Positions 45,193 through 57,517 of a stretch of DNA of 64,000 nucleotides are shown piece by piece. The stretch's first letter is position 1. Each line of letters starts with the position of its first letter. This DNA comes from Humibacter albus DSM 18994 (GTDB taxonomy: Bacteria > Actinomycetota > Actinomycetes > Actinomycetales > Microbacteriaceae), in the NCBI RefSeq assembly GCF_000421825.1, contig NZ_ATXT01000014.1, positions 124,001 to 188,000 on the forward strand, given 5' to 3'. The position numbers and the translations under genes were made by a program. The notes below the pieces were generated by a model. That model saw only the letters and a program-made list of their open reading frames with translations. It searched no databases and had not been told where the DNA came from.

Positions 45193-45410
45193 CCGTCGCC
45201 GTCGATCAGGTGCAGCGCCGACCCCTTGTGCGCTGCGATGTGGTCGGTCTTGTCGCTGGCGATCTCGTACTGCGGGTCCGAGACGCTCGCACGGTGGGTG
45301 TGACCCTTGTAGTCGAAGTCCGCGGTGTGCACCGCGATGATGCGGCCCGACACCTGCCCCGCCTCGGAGTTCCAGCCCACGTGGTCGCCGATCGTGAAGC
45401 GCTGCGTCAT
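45189..45410 (-). CDS. DUF2945 (hypervirulence-associated TUDOR-like) small protein
   Basis: 73 residues, a small beta barrel. QRFTIGDHVGWNSEAGQVSG, KGHTHRASVSDPQYEIASDK and HKGSALHLI match the DUF2945 family. ATG 45410 has GGGAGG six bases upstream. The gene is followed directly by DUF488, which agrees with common actinobacterial arrangement. Biochemical role unknown. Confidence 0.83.
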   Translation of the reverse strand: MTQRFTIGDHVGWNSEAGQVSGRIIAVHTADFDYKGHTHRASVSDPQYEIASDKTDHIAAHKGSALHLIDGDG

Positions 45411-45552
45411 GATGCCTCCCTCTGCGGTCGCGGCGAGGTCGCCTGGCGCGATGGCCCGGCCGCACCGGTTGCGATCGCCCCAGTGCACGAATGCCGTCGG
45501 CCGCGTCTCCAGACTAGGATCCGCGACCGACGGTGGGGCGTTTCGGAGGCCG

Positions 45553-48888
<3,336 letters not shown>

Positions 48889-50238
48889 CTACTTTCCGGT
48901 GACCTTGAAGCCCTGCTTGTTCCCGTAGCTGACGATCGCCTTCTGCCAGGCCTGCAGGCCCGGGTTGAGCGACGTGTTGTTGCTGTACGACGCACTCATG
49001 GCATCCGAGTACACCGAGTTCGCGTACTGCTGGTACGGCAGGTACTGCCAGCCGGAGAGCACGCTGTCCGAGGCATCCGCCAGCACCTTGTTGATCTTCT
49101 GACCGCCGAAGTACGCCGGCGCGTCGGAGAGCCAGGCCGAGGCGGAGAGGTCGCTCTTGGTCGACGGGAAACCGCCCTGCTCGCGGAAGATCCGCGTCGA
49201 GGTGGTGTTGGCGCACAGCCACTTGAGGAACCCCGCCGCCAGGGTCTGGTTCTTGCCCTGCTTCAGCACGGCGTGCGAGCTCCCGCCGTTGGCGGCGTTG
49301 GCGGGCGTCCCGTCGTATGTGGGGATCGGCGCGACGCGCCACTGACCGGATGCCTGCGCCACCGACGTCTCCAGAATTCCGGGCATCCACGATCCGGTCA
49401 CCACGCTGGCGATCTCGCCGTTGCCGAGCTGGGCGTACCAGGCGTCGGTCCACGCGGTGGTCTGATTGAGGAGCTTGCCCTCGACGAGCTGATCCCACGT
49501 CGAGGTCCATTTCTTGGTGCCGGAGTCCTGCAGGTCGACGGTCACGGTGGTGCCGTCGACCTTGAACGGGCGGCCGCCTGCCTGCCAGATCATGCTGGTG
49601 GTGAAGCCGGGGTCGCCGGCGTCGTTGAGCAGGTAGAGCTTCGGGTTCGCGGCGTGCAGCTTCTTGGCCGCGGCGACGAACTCGTCCCAGGTGGTAGGAA
49701 CGGAGATGCCGTACTTGTCGTAGACGGTCTTGTTGTAGAAGTACGCCATGGGGCCGTAGTCCTGTGGCAGGCCGTAGAGCCCGCCGTTCACGTTCACCGA
49801 GTCCCAGGTGCCGTTCGCGTAGAGCTTCTTCAGCGAGCCGAAACCGAAGTCGCTGAGCTCGACGAGGGACTTGGCGAGCACGAACTGGGGCAGGGCGAAG
49901 TATTCGATCTGGGCGACGTCGGGAGCGCCGGAGCCGGCCTTGATGGCGTTCGACAGCTTCGTGTACTGGGTGCCGCCGCTGCCGACGTTGCGCAGCTTGA
50001 CCTTCACCTTCGGGTACGCCTTCTCGAAGGCGGCGAGCTGCTTCTTGGCCTGGGGCGTCCATGTCCACCAGGTGATGGAGCCGCCCTTCTTCATCGCCTT
50101 CTCGATGTCGTCGTCGCTGGCCGCGCTGCCTCCGGAACCACCGGAGCACGCGGCGAGCATGGTCGTGGCTGCGGCAGCGGCGCCGAGGCCGAGAAAACCG
50201 CGCCGAGTGAAGGCGGCGCCGGTCGATTCGGATGCCAT
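48889..50238 (-). CDS. Sugar ABC transporter substrate-binding lipoprotein
   Basis: 449 residues, family 1 solute-binding protein. N-terminus: FTRRGFLGLGAAAAATTMLAACSG, a twin-arginine-like signal with lipobox LAAC, so it is lipid-anchored outside. The mature part shows SITWWTWTPQAKKQLAAFEK and GWQYLPYQQYANSVY. Its position between permeases and beta-galactosidase suggests a beta-galactoside ligand. The ATG at 50238 has AAAGGAAA upstream. A perfect hairpin follows the stop. Confidence 0.9.
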   Translation of the reverse strand: MASESTGAAFTRRGFLGLGAAAAATTMLAACSGGSGGSAASDDDIEKAMKKGGSITWWTWTPQAKKQLAAFEKAYPKVKVKLRNVGSGGTQYTKLSNAIKAGSGAPDVAQIEYFALPQFVLAKSLVELSDFGFGSLKKLYANGTWDSVNVNGGLYGLPQDYGPMAYFYNKTVYDKYGISVPTTWDEFVAAAKKLHAANPKLYLLNDAGDPGFTTSMIWQAGGRPFKVDGTTVTVDLQDSGTKKWTSTWDQLVEGKLLNQTTAWTDAWYAQLGNGEIASVVTGSWMPGILETSVAQASGQWRVAPIPTYDGTPANAANGGSSHAVLKQGKNQTLAAGFLKWLCANTTSTRIFREQGGFPSTKSDLSASAWLSDAPAYFGGQKINKVLADASDSVLSGWQYLPYQQYANSVYSDAMSASYSNNTSLNPGLQAWQKAIVSYGNKQGFKVTGK

Positions 50239-50309
50239 GGGTGTGTTTCCTTTCGCTGTTATACGGGGATTGCGGGCACGACGCCCTGGGGAGATCGATG
50301 TCGAGGGAC

Positions 50310-51233
50310 TCACTGTTTGACGCTTCCGGTGGCCAGGCCCGACTGCCAGAACCGCTGCAGGAAAAGGAAGATGATCACGACCGGGATGATCGTCAGCAGC
50401 GAGCCGGTGATCACCAGGTTGTAGATGGGGACCGCGCTCGCGCCGGTTCCCTGCTGACTCCAGTTGCTGAGTCCGACGGTGAGCGGGTACCACTTCGGGT
50501 CGGAGAGCATGATCAGTGGCAGGAAGTAGTTGTTCCAGGTCGCGACGATGGCGAACAGCAGCACGGTGACGATTCCCGGGGCGAGCAGGCGCGAGGAGAT
50601 CGTGAAGAAGGTGCGGAACTCGCCCGACCCGTCGACGCGCGCCGCTTCGAGGAGCTCGGTGGGCACGGCCTCGATGGCGTAGGTCCAGATGAGGTAGAAC
50701 CCGAACGGGCTGATCAACGACGGCAGGATGATCGCCCACGGCGTGTTCGTCAGGCCGAGGCTGCTGAACAGCAGGAACGTCGGAACGGCCAGCGCGGTGC
50801 CCGGCACGGCGATGGCGCCGATGACGACGGCGAACACGGCGCGGCGGCCGGGGAACTTGAACTTCGCCATGCCGTATCCGGCGATGGTGGCGAGCAGGGT
50901 CGCGCCGCCAGCGCCGACGACCACGTAGAGGAGCGTGTTGCCGAACCAACGGAGGAAGATGCCGTCGTCGTAGGTGAGCGTGGTCCAGATGTTCGTGAAC
51001 AGGGAGAACGGACCGGAGAACCACAGGCCGAATGACGCGAAAAGGCTCGCCTGCGTCTTGGACGCGTTGATGATCAGCCACAGCAGCGGCACGATGGTGT
51101 AGATCACGAGGATGACCATCACGATGGTCAGGCCCACCGAGTGCCGGCGACGGCGTCGGGGGCGACCGTGCACGGCCACGACGTGGGAATGCTGTGCGGC
51201 GCGGGAGGGGCGACGGCTGGTCACGGTGGTCAT
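50310..51233 (-). CDS. Carbohydrate ABC transporter permease (MalG type)
   Basis: 307 residues, six helices. The EAA motif is ELLEAARVDGSGEFRTFFTI with the following Leu/Pro-rich coupling helix; WNNYFLPLIMLSD precedes the last segments. It pairs with the MalF-type permease encoded immediately upstream; its ATG overlaps that gene's stop by one base. The N-terminal 30 residues are basic (RRRRRHS). Together with the binding protein it imports the galactoside; no ATPase gene is present here. Confidence 0.9.
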   Translation of the reverse strand: MTTVTSRRPSRAAQHSHVVAVHGRPRRRRRHSVGLTIVMVILVIYTIVPLLWLIINASKTQASLFASFGLWFSGPFSLFTNIWTTLTYDDGIFLRWFGNTLLYVVVGAGGATLLATIAGYGMAKFKFPGRRAVFAVVIGAIAVPGTALAVPTFLLFSSLGLTNTPWAIILPSLISPFGFYLIWTYAIEAVPTELLEAARVDGSGEFRTFFTISSRLLAPGIVTVLLFAIVATWNNYFLPLIMLSDPKWYPLTVGLSNWSQQGTGASAVPIYNLVITGSLLTIIPVVIIFLFLQRFWQSGLATGSVKQ

Positions 51234-52153
51234 CAGCGGTTCTCCTGTCGGGTTCCTCGGACCTGCACGACGTAGGCGATCACAGCGGTGATGACGCCCA
51301 TCACGATGGCGACGGCGGCGGCGTAGTTGAACTGCTGCCCGGCGAACGAGAGGTTGTAGGCGTACATGTTGGGCGTGAAGTACGTGCTCACCGCGTTCGG
51401 TGCCAGCCCCTGCAGCAGCTGCGGCTCGTTGAAGAGCTGGAAGCTGCCGATGACGGAGAACATGGTCGCGATGACGATGGCGCCGCGGATGCCCGGGATC
51501 TTGATGCTGAAGATGGTGCGCCACGAGCCGGCGCCGTCTATCTCCGCAGCCTCGTAGAGCTCGGCCGGGATCACCTTCAGCGCCGAGTAGAAGATGAGCA
51601 TGTTGTAGCCCATGAACTCCCAGACGACGATGTTGCCGATCGACACGAGGATCCAGCGCAGCGTCAGCGGCTGCAGCACCTGGCTGCCGAGGAAGTCGTT
51701 GATGTTGGCGGCGAGGCCGAACTGGGTGCCGTACATGAAGCCCCAGATCAGGGCGGCGACGACGCCGGGCACCGCGTACGGCAGGAACAGCATGATGCGG
51801 TAGAACCCGACGGCGTAGAGCCGGAGGCTGTCCAGCGCCAGCGCCGCGATCAACGACAGGATCAGCATGATCGGCACCTGGATGACGAGGAAGATCGCGA
51901 CCCGCCACATGCCGGACCAGAACTTGGCGTCGGAGAGCACGTCCAGGTAGTTCTGAAGGCCGACGAAGGAGTTGCCGCCGACCAGCTGATCTCGGAACAG
52001 GCTCAAGTAGATCGCGTACACGATCGGAACGACCGTCATCGCGAGGAACACGAGGGCGAAGGGCGCGATGAATGCCCAGCCCTTCCAATCGCGGCGATCG
52101 CGCCTCAGCGTTCCAGGAGTGCCGGCACGGCGCCGTACGGACATCGTTGTCAT
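51233..52153 (-). CDS. Carbohydrate ABC transporter permease (MalF type)
   Basis: 306 residues, six helices. EAA motif: ELYEAAEIDGAGSWRTIFSI; other typical parts are YAIYLSLFRDQLVGG, FVGLQNYLDVLSD and FLPYAVPGVVAALIWGFMYG. First gene of the leftward operon. Its promoter region has a TACTGT -10 (52214-52209 on the minus strand) between two identical palindromes bound, presumably, by the divergent LacI-family protein. Confidence 0.9.
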   Translation of the reverse strand: MTTMSVRRRAGTPGTLRRDRRDWKGWAFIAPFALVFLAMTVVPIVYAIYLSLFRDQLVGGNSFVGLQNYLDVLSDAKFWSGMWRVAIFLVIQVPIMLILSLIAALALDSLRLYAVGFYRIMLFLPYAVPGVVAALIWGFMYGTQFGLAANINDFLGSQVLQPLTLRWILVSIGNIVVWEFMGYNMLIFYSALKVIPAELYEAAEIDGAGSWRTIFSIKIPGIRGAIVIATMFSVIGSFQLFNEPQLLQGLAPNAVSTYFTPNMYAYNLSFAGQQFNYAAAVAIVMGVITAVIAYVVQVRGTRQENR

Positions 52154-52180
52154 GGAGTCGGACCTTCGTCGTCGGAGGTG

Positions 52181-52232
52181 ATGTTGACGTCAACATCGGA
52201 CGGGCGTCACAGTAGCATGTTGACGTCAACAT
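52181..52232. promoter_or_regulatory. Tandem LacI-family operators, two copies of ATGTTGACGTCAACAT
   Basis: Perfect 16-bp palindromes at 52181-52196 and 52217-52232, centres 36 bases apart (about three and a half helical turns). They flank the TACTGT -10 of the leftward transporter/lacZ operon. The central CG and symmetric AACRT-like arms are typical of LacI-family sites; the divergent gene at 52280 is the obvious ligand-responsive repressor. Confidence 0.88.
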
Positions 52233-52279
52233 GTGCGAGCGTTCATGGCGAACCGTGATCGCACCGTGAGGAGGTGCGC

Positions 52280-53302
52280 GTGGGCACGCGCAGCGTTCGA
52301 GTCAGAGAGCCCTCGATGAACGACGTCGCCCGGCACGCCGGGGTGTCGTCGCAGACGGTGTCTCGCGTGGCCAACGGTCTCGACAACGTGGGCGAGTCCA
52401 CGAAGGAGCGCGTGCTGGCATCCATGCGCGAGCTCGGCTACCGGCCGAACAGCGCGGCGCGGGCGTTGCGCTCGGGACGCTTCCGCGACATCGGTGTGGC
52501 GATGTTCACGCTGTCGTCGTACGGCAACATGCGCATGCTCGACGCGATCACGCAGGCTGCGTCGGAACTCGGCTACTCACTCACGCTCGATCTCATGCGG
52601 GAGCCGACGCAGCGAGCCGTCAGCGGTGCCGTGACTCGGCTGCTCGACCAGGGCGTCGACGGCATCGTGATGATGATCGAGGCGGAGCTCACCGACAGTG
52701 CGATGGCCGAGCTGCCCGCCGGGCTCCCGGTGGTGGTGAACACGTCGACCGCGAGAACGGACTACCCCGTGGTGGATGGCGACCAGGCGGCGGCCGGGCG
52801 GCTCGCGACAGAGCATTTGCTCGATCTCGGTCATCGAACGGTGTGGCACGTTCCCGGGCCGGTCAGCTCGTATTCGGCGATGCGACGCCGGGACGCCTGG
52901 GCCGCCACACTGAGGGCGGCGGGACGTGAGGTCCCCGAGGTGCTGCAGGGCGACTGGACTGCGGAGTCCGGATACCGCGTCGGGCTCTCGATCGCCGAAC
53001 GGGACGACATCACAGCGATCTTCGCGTCGAACGATCAGATGGCGCTCGGACTGATGCGCGCGCTGCACGAAGCAGGCAAGGACGTTCCCGGAGACGTCAG
53101 CATTGTGGGATGCGACGACACCACGGAAAGTGCGTCGTACTGGCCGCCGCTGACCACGGTGCACCAGGACTTCGAGGAGCAGGGGCGGCAGGCGGTGCAC
53201 GCCGTGGTCGCCGAAATCGAGAATGGGCCCGTGACGCCTGCGCGCATACTCGCGCCGGTATGGCTGGTCGAGCGGTCCAGTACGGGGAGGCCACGCGCCT
53301 AG
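52280..53302 (+). CDS. LacI-family transcriptional regulator of the galactoside operon
   Basis: 340 residues. N-terminal LacI helix-turn-helix: MNDVARHAGVSSQTVSRVAN with the hinge YRPNSAARALRSGR, then a periplasmic-binding-like effector domain including DGIVMMIEAELTDS, VVDGDQAAAGRLATEHLLDLG and AIFASNDQMALGLMRALHEAG. It likely represses the divergent transporter/beta-galactosidase operon through the two palindromes and is released by a galactoside. GTG 52280 with GAGGAG six bases before it is preferred to GTG 52274, which touches the ribosome site. Next operon begins 200 bases on. Confidence 0.88.
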   Translation: MGTRSVRVREPSMNDVARHAGVSSQTVSRVANGLDNVGESTKERVLASMRELGYRPNSAARALRSGRFRDIGVAMFTLSSYGNMRMLDAITQAASELGYSLTLDLMREPTQRAVSGAVTRLLDQGVDGIVMMIEAELTDSAMAELPAGLPVVVNTSTARTDYPVVDGDQAAAGRLATEHLLDLGHRTVWHVPGPVSSYSAMRRRDAWAATLRAAGREVPEVLQGDWTAESGYRVGLSIAERDDITAIFASNDQMALGLMRALHEAGKDVPGDVSIVGCDDTTESASYWPPLTTVHQDFEEQGRQAVHAVVAEIENGPVTPARILAPVWLVERSSTGRPRA

Positions 53303-53308
53303 CGCACT

Positions 53309-53353
53309 CGAGCCGTACGACTCGCGTTTTGTCGACTCCCTGTGCGTTTTTTT
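53309..53353 (+). terminator. Weak terminator candidate after the LacI-family gene
   Basis: An imperfect palindrome (53309-53324, CGAG/CTCG ends) is followed by TTTT, and a run of seven T lies at 53347-53353. The stem is short, so this is only a candidate. The gap 53303-53505 has no gene; TGTGC-N6-GCACA at 53461-53476 could be an operator of the following operon. Confidence 0.35.
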
Positions 53354-53505
53354 GCGACTTCGTGATCGTTCACGGGCAGGAAGTGCGCGGGCGCGTTCGC
53401 GGAAGGAATCGTGTCCGCCTTGTTATCCCGGCCCGGCTTGTGCTCGAATATGGTCGAGATTGTGCGATTCTGCACACACCCTCTGCACGTTACAAAGGAG
53501 TCAAC

Positions 53506-54804
53506 ATGCAAGAGCTCAACCAGGGCGCGGGCTTCGACCGCCGCACGCTGCTGAAGGGCGTGGGAGTCGGGGCGCTCGGACTGGGCGCCGTTCCGCTTCT
53601 GGCCGCCTGCACAGGGACGTCGTCCGGAGGATCCGACTCCGGCTCGAAGTCCCTCAGCTTCGGTTCGAACGCCTCCGACCCGGTGCCGAAGAAGGCGTAT
53701 GCCGCCTTCGTCTCGGCCTACAAGAAGAAGTCCGGCGACAAGGTGAGCGTCAACACCGTCGACCACAACTCGTTCCAGAACAAGATCAACAACTACCTGC
53801 AGGGCAGTCCCGACGACGCGTTCACCTGGTTCGCCGGCTACCGCATGCAGTACTACGCGAAGAAGGGCCTGGTCGCCGACGTCGACGACGTGTGGGACAA
53901 GATCGGCGACAACTTCTCGTCAGCGCTCAAGAAGGCATCCACCGGTGAGGACGGCAAGCAGTACTTCGTGCCGAACTACAACTATCCGTGGGGCTTCTTC
54001 TACCGCAAGTCGTTCTGGCAGGAGAAGGGCTACCAGGTTCCGGAGACCCTCGACGACCTCGAGTCGCTGTGCAAGAAGATGCAGGCCGACGGGATCATTC
54101 CGATCGAGTTCGCCGACAAGGACGCCTGGCCGGCCTGCGGCACGTTCGACTACATCAACATGCGCACCAACGGGTACCAGTTCCACGTCGACCTGTGCGC
54201 GCACAAGGAGTCGTGGAACTCCAAGAAGGTGCAGAACGTCTTCGACACCTGGAAGATCCTGCTGCCCTATCAGGACCCCGACGCGCTGGGCCTCACCTGG
54301 CAGGACGCTGCGCAGAAGCTCGGCGACAAGAAGTCCGGCATGATGCTGCTCGGCTCGTTCATCACGCAGCAGTTCACGGATGCCACGGTGCTGGCAGACA
54401 TCGACTTCTTCCCGTTCCCGTCCATCGCGGTCGAGGGCAGAGACGCGGTCGAGGCGCCGATCGACGGTCTCATGCTCTCCAAGCGTGGGGGCGACAACCA
54501 AGCCGCCCGCGAGATGCTGCAGTTCATGGGCACCGGCAAGGGCCAGGAGGCGTACTACTCCGTCGACAAGTCGAACATCATGACGGCGAAGGATGCCGAC
54601 ACTTCCGACTACAGCGCGTTCACCAAGAAGCTGGCCGGCGTCATCGCCGACGCGAAGTACATCAGCCAGTTCTTCGACCGCGACGCGTTGCCCGCCATGG
54701 CATCCAACGTGCTCGAGCCGGCGATGCAGACGTTCATCAAGAACGGCAGCATCGACCTCGCCAACATCGAGTCGCAGGCGAAGACGCTGTACGCGGCCGA
54801 GTGA
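53506..54804 (+). CDS. Sugar ABC transporter substrate-binding lipoprotein (second system)
   Basis: 432 residues. N-terminus FDRRTLLKGVGVGALGLGAV with lipobox LLAAC gives a lipid-anchored (RR-containing) exported protein. The mature part includes AYKKKSGDKVSVNTVDHNSF, YNYPWGFFYRKSFWQEKGY and LMLSKRGGDNQAAREMLQFM, all usual for family 1 sugar-binding proteins. ATG 53506 follows AAAGGAG. First gene of a rightward operon ending in alpha-galactosidase, so an alpha-galactoside such as melibiose or raffinose is the likely ligand. Confidence 0.9.
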   Translation: MQELNQGAGFDRRTLLKGVGVGALGLGAVPLLAACTGTSSGGSDSGSKSLSFGSNASDPVPKKAYAAFVSAYKKKSGDKVSVNTVDHNSFQNKINNYLQGSPDDAFTWFAGYRMQYYAKKGLVADVDDVWDKIGDNFSSALKKASTGEDGKQYFVPNYNYPWGFFYRKSFWQEKGYQVPETLDDLESLCKKMQADGIIPIEFADKDAWPACGTFDYINMRTNGYQFHVDLCAHKESWNSKKVQNVFDTWKILLPYQDPDALGLTWQDAAQKLGDKKSGMMLLGSFITQQFTDATVLADIDFFPFPSIAVEGRDAVEAPIDGLMLSKRGGDNQAAREMLQFMGTGKGQEAYYSVDKSNIMTAKDADTSDYSAFTKKLAGVIADAKYISQFFDRDALPAMASNVLEPAMQTFIKNGSIDLANIESQAKTLYAAE

Positions 54805-54823
54805 CCGCGGGAGTATTCGTCTC

Positions 54824-55783
54824 ATGACGGTCACGTCTGCTCGCACGCAGAAGACGACCGCTTCCGGGCAGGGAGAGCTCCCCGCCCGGAAGCGGCGCCG
54901 GCTGCGTCAATTCACTCGCAGGGACGTCGTGGTGCTCTCGATCATGGTGGGCATCCCCACCCTGATCCAGCTCTGCCTCGTCTGGCTCCCCACCCTGTTC
55001 TCGATCGGCCTGTCGTTCGTGCGCTGGAACGGCCTCGACTTCAGCGATATGAAGTGGGCGGGCTGGGGCAACTATCAGTATGTCTTCCAGGACTACACGC
55101 AGTTCTGGCCGGCAGTGCTGCACAACATCATCTGGTTGCTGTTCCTGGGTGTCATCGGCACGCCGCTCGGCCTTCTGCTTGCGGTGCTGCTCGACCAGGC
55201 CATCCGCGGCACCCGCATCTACCAGAGCATCTTCTTCGCTCCCGTGATGCTGTCGCTCGCGCTGATCGGCATCATCTGGCAGCTGTTCTATTCGCAGGAC
55301 AACGGTCTGCTGAACTTCTTGCTCGGCACGGCGGGCAAACCGAATGCGATCGACTGGCTGGGCAATCCGAGCGTCAATCTGTGGGCGGCGATGGTCGCCG
55401 CCACCTGGCGGCACGCCGGCTACGTCATGATCCTGTATCTGGCCGGCCTGAAGAGCGTTGACCCCGGCCTGAGGGAGGCCGCGTCACTCGACGGCGCGAA
55501 CTCCTGGCAGTCGTTCTTCAGCGTCGTGTTTCCGGCGATGAAGCCGACCAACATCATCATCGTGGTCATCACGATCATCGAGTCGCTCCGCGCGTTCGAC
55601 ATCGTGTACGTCATCAACAAGGGGACCAACGGCCTCGAGCTGCTCAGCGTGCTGGTCATCCAGAACCTCATCGGCGAGGGACAGGTGATCGGGGTCGGAT
55701 CGGCGCTCGCCGTGGTGCTGCTGGTCATCTCGCTGGTGCCGATCGTGTTCTATCTCGCGCGCACGTTCCGAAGGGAGGCGTGA
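54824..55783 (+). CDS. Sugar ABC transporter permease (MalF type, second system)
   Basis: 319 residues, six helices after a basic N-terminal 35 residues (ARKRRRLRQFTRRD). Family parts: FSIGLSFVRWNGLDF, FFAPVMLSLALIGIIWQLFY, and the EAA motif GLREAASLDGANSWQSFFSV. It follows the binding-protein gene by 19 bases and overlaps the start of the second permease, so the genes are one transcription unit. Confidence 0.9.
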   Translation: MTVTSARTQKTTASGQGELPARKRRRLRQFTRRDVVVLSIMVGIPTLIQLCLVWLPTLFSIGLSFVRWNGLDFSDMKWAGWGNYQYVFQDYTQFWPAVLHNIIWLLFLGVIGTPLGLLLAVLLDQAIRGTRIYQSIFFAPVMLSLALIGIIWQLFYSQDNGLLNFLLGTAGKPNAIDWLGNPSVNLWAAMVAATWRHAGYVMILYLAGLKSVDPGLREAASLDGANSWQSFFSVVFPAMKPTNIIIVVITIIESLRAFDIVYVINKGTNGLELLSVLVIQNLIGEGQVIGVGSALAVVLLVISLVPIVFYLARTFRREA

Positions 55784-56694
55784 TGAGCGCCACCACGACA
55801 TCCGTGCGCATTCCGCCGCACGAGGCGACGCCGGATCGCCGGCACAAGAAGAGGCACTGGCCCACCATCGTCTTCGTCACGGTGATGGCGATCATGTGGC
55901 TGCTGCCCCTGGTGTGGGCGCTCTATACGTCGTTGCGGCCGAAAGCCGATACCGATAAGTACGGGTACTTCTCGATCGGCGGACACTTCAACTTCCAGAA
56001 CTTCATCGACGCCTGGACGCAGGGCGGGTTCCCGATCTACTTCTGGAACTCGGTGATGATCACGGTGCCGGCCGTCATCCTCACGCTGTTCTTCGCCTCG
56101 ATGATGGCGTTCGCCGTCTCGCGATACAGCTGGAAGTTCAACATCACGCTGCTGATCATGTTCACCGCGGGCAACCTGCTGCCGCCCCAGGTGCTGGCCG
56201 CGCCGCTGTTCGAGCTGTTCAAGCACACGGCGCTGCCGTACTGGCTGAGTGACTCCGGCACGCTGCTGAACACCTACGTGAGCGTCATCGCGGCGAACAC
56301 GGCCTTCCAGATCGGCTTCTGCACGTTCGTGCTCTCGAACTTCATGAAGGCGATTCCGCACGAGCTCACCGAAGCGGCGCGGGTCGACGGTGCGAGCGTG
56401 TGGCGGCAGTACTGGAACGTCATCCTCCCGCTGACCAAGCCGGCGTTGGCCGCCCTGGGCACGCTCGAGGTGATCTTCATCTACAACGACTACTTCTGGC
56501 CGTTGATCTTCATTCAATCGGGCGACCGGCTGCCGGTCACGACGGCGATCAACAACCTGCAGGGGCAGTTCCTGTCGAACTACAACCTGCTGGCCGCGGG
56601 TGCCATCATCACCGTCGTCCCGACGCTTATCATCTATCTCGTGCTGCAGCGTCAGTTCGTCGCCGGCCTGACGCTGGGCGCCAACAAGGGATGA
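55783..56694 (+). CDS. Sugar ABC transporter permease (MalG type, second system)
   Basis: 303 residues, six helices. EAA motif ELTEAARVDGASVWRQYWNV; also MWLLPLVWALYTSLRPKADT and FIYNDYFWPLIFIQSGD. AAGGGAGG precedes the ATG at 55783; a GTG three bases upstream is also possible. It completes the membrane part of the second galactoside importer. The DeoR-family gene begins five bases later. Confidence 0.9.
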   Translation: MSATTTSVRIPPHEATPDRRHKKRHWPTIVFVTVMAIMWLLPLVWALYTSLRPKADTDKYGYFSIGGHFNFQNFIDAWTQGGFPIYFWNSVMITVPAVILTLFFASMMAFAVSRYSWKFNITLLIMFTAGNLLPPQVLAAPLFELFKHTALPYWLSDSGTLLNTYVSVIAANTAFQIGFCTFVLSNFMKAIPHELTEAARVDGASVWRQYWNVILPLTKPALAALGTLEVIFIYNDYFWPLIFIQSGDRLPVTTAINNLQGQFLSNYNLLAAGAIITVVPTLIIYLVLQRQFVAGLTLGANKG

Positions 56695-56698
56695 CCCG

Positions 56699-57517
56699 AT
56701 GATGCTCGCCGCCGCGCGCCAGAGCGCGATAGTCGCCCGCGCCCGGGAACGGGGCACGGTGCGGGTCACCGAGCTCGCCGCGCAGTTCGCGGTGAGTGAG
56801 ATGACCGTGCGGCGCGACATCGATGTGCTGGTGACCAGCGGCCTGCTCGAGCGGGTGCACGGTGGTGCGACTCTGCCGGGCGGGGGGCTCAGCACCGATG
56901 AGCCGGGCTTCGAGTCCAAGGTCGTGCTCCAGGAACCGGAGAAGCTCGCGATCGCGCGGGAGGCGGCATCCCTCGTGCGCGCGGGCAGCGCGATCGGGAT
57001 CAGCGCCGGCACCACCACGTGGCGGCTCGCGTCACTGCTCGCGGAATCGCCGCTGGACTGCACGGTGGTGACGAACTCGGTGCAGGTGGCGAGCGTGTTC
57101 TATCAGCGGGCGCGGCGACGGGCGTGGCACGTCATCCTCACCGGCGGACAGCGCACGCCGTCTGATGCGCTCGTGGGGCCGATCGCCATCTCGGCGCTGC
57201 GCCAGCTGCACCTGGACTACCTGTTCCTCGGCGTGCACGGCATGGACGAGCACGAAGGATTCACCACGCCGAACATGCTGGAAGCGGAGGCGGACCGCGC
57301 GTTCGTCGCGGCGGCCCGGCGGGTCGTCGTGCTGGCCGACCACACCAAGTGGGGCACTGTCGGCATGTCGACCATTGCGGAATTGGACGAGGCCGCTGTC
57401 GTGATCAGCGACGACGGCCTGGGCCCGCACGCCCGTGAAGTGCTCAGCGCCCGTGCGGGCGAGTTGCGCATCGTCTCCGACGACCGGAGCCGACCCCGTT
57501 CAGAAGGGATCTCGTGA
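56699..57517 (+). CDS. DeoR-family transcriptional regulator
   Basis: 272 residues. DeoR winged helix: VRVTELAAQFAVSEMTVRRDI with the following LVTSGLLERVHGGA; effector domain of DeoR-C type with ISAGTTTWRLASLL, VVTNSVQVASVFY, LFLGVHGMDEHEGFT and VVVLADHTKWG. Such regulators respond to a phosphorylated sugar. It lies inside the operon between permeases and alpha-galactosidase, so it probably controls the operon itself. Tandem ATGs at 56699 and 56702; the stop overlaps galA by four bases. Confidence 0.87.
   Translation: MMLAAARQSAIVARARERGTVRVTELAAQFAVSEMTVRRDIDVLVTSGLLERVHGGATLPGGGLSTDEPGFESKVVLQEPEKLAIAREAASLVRAGSAIGISAGTTTWRLASLLAESPLDCTVVTNSVQVASVFYQRARRRAWHVILTGGQRTPSDALVGPIAISALRQLHLDYLFLGVHGMDEHEGFTTPNMLEAEADRAFVAAARRVVVLADHTKWGTVGMSTIAELDEAAVVISDDGLGPHAREVLSARAGELRIVSDDRSRPRSEGIS

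Noticed and set aside
53461-53476. TGTGC-N6-GCACA as the DeoR-family operator
   Set aside because: Arms are only five bases and occur once, so it is kept as a possibility in the terminator/gap note and not listed as an operator.
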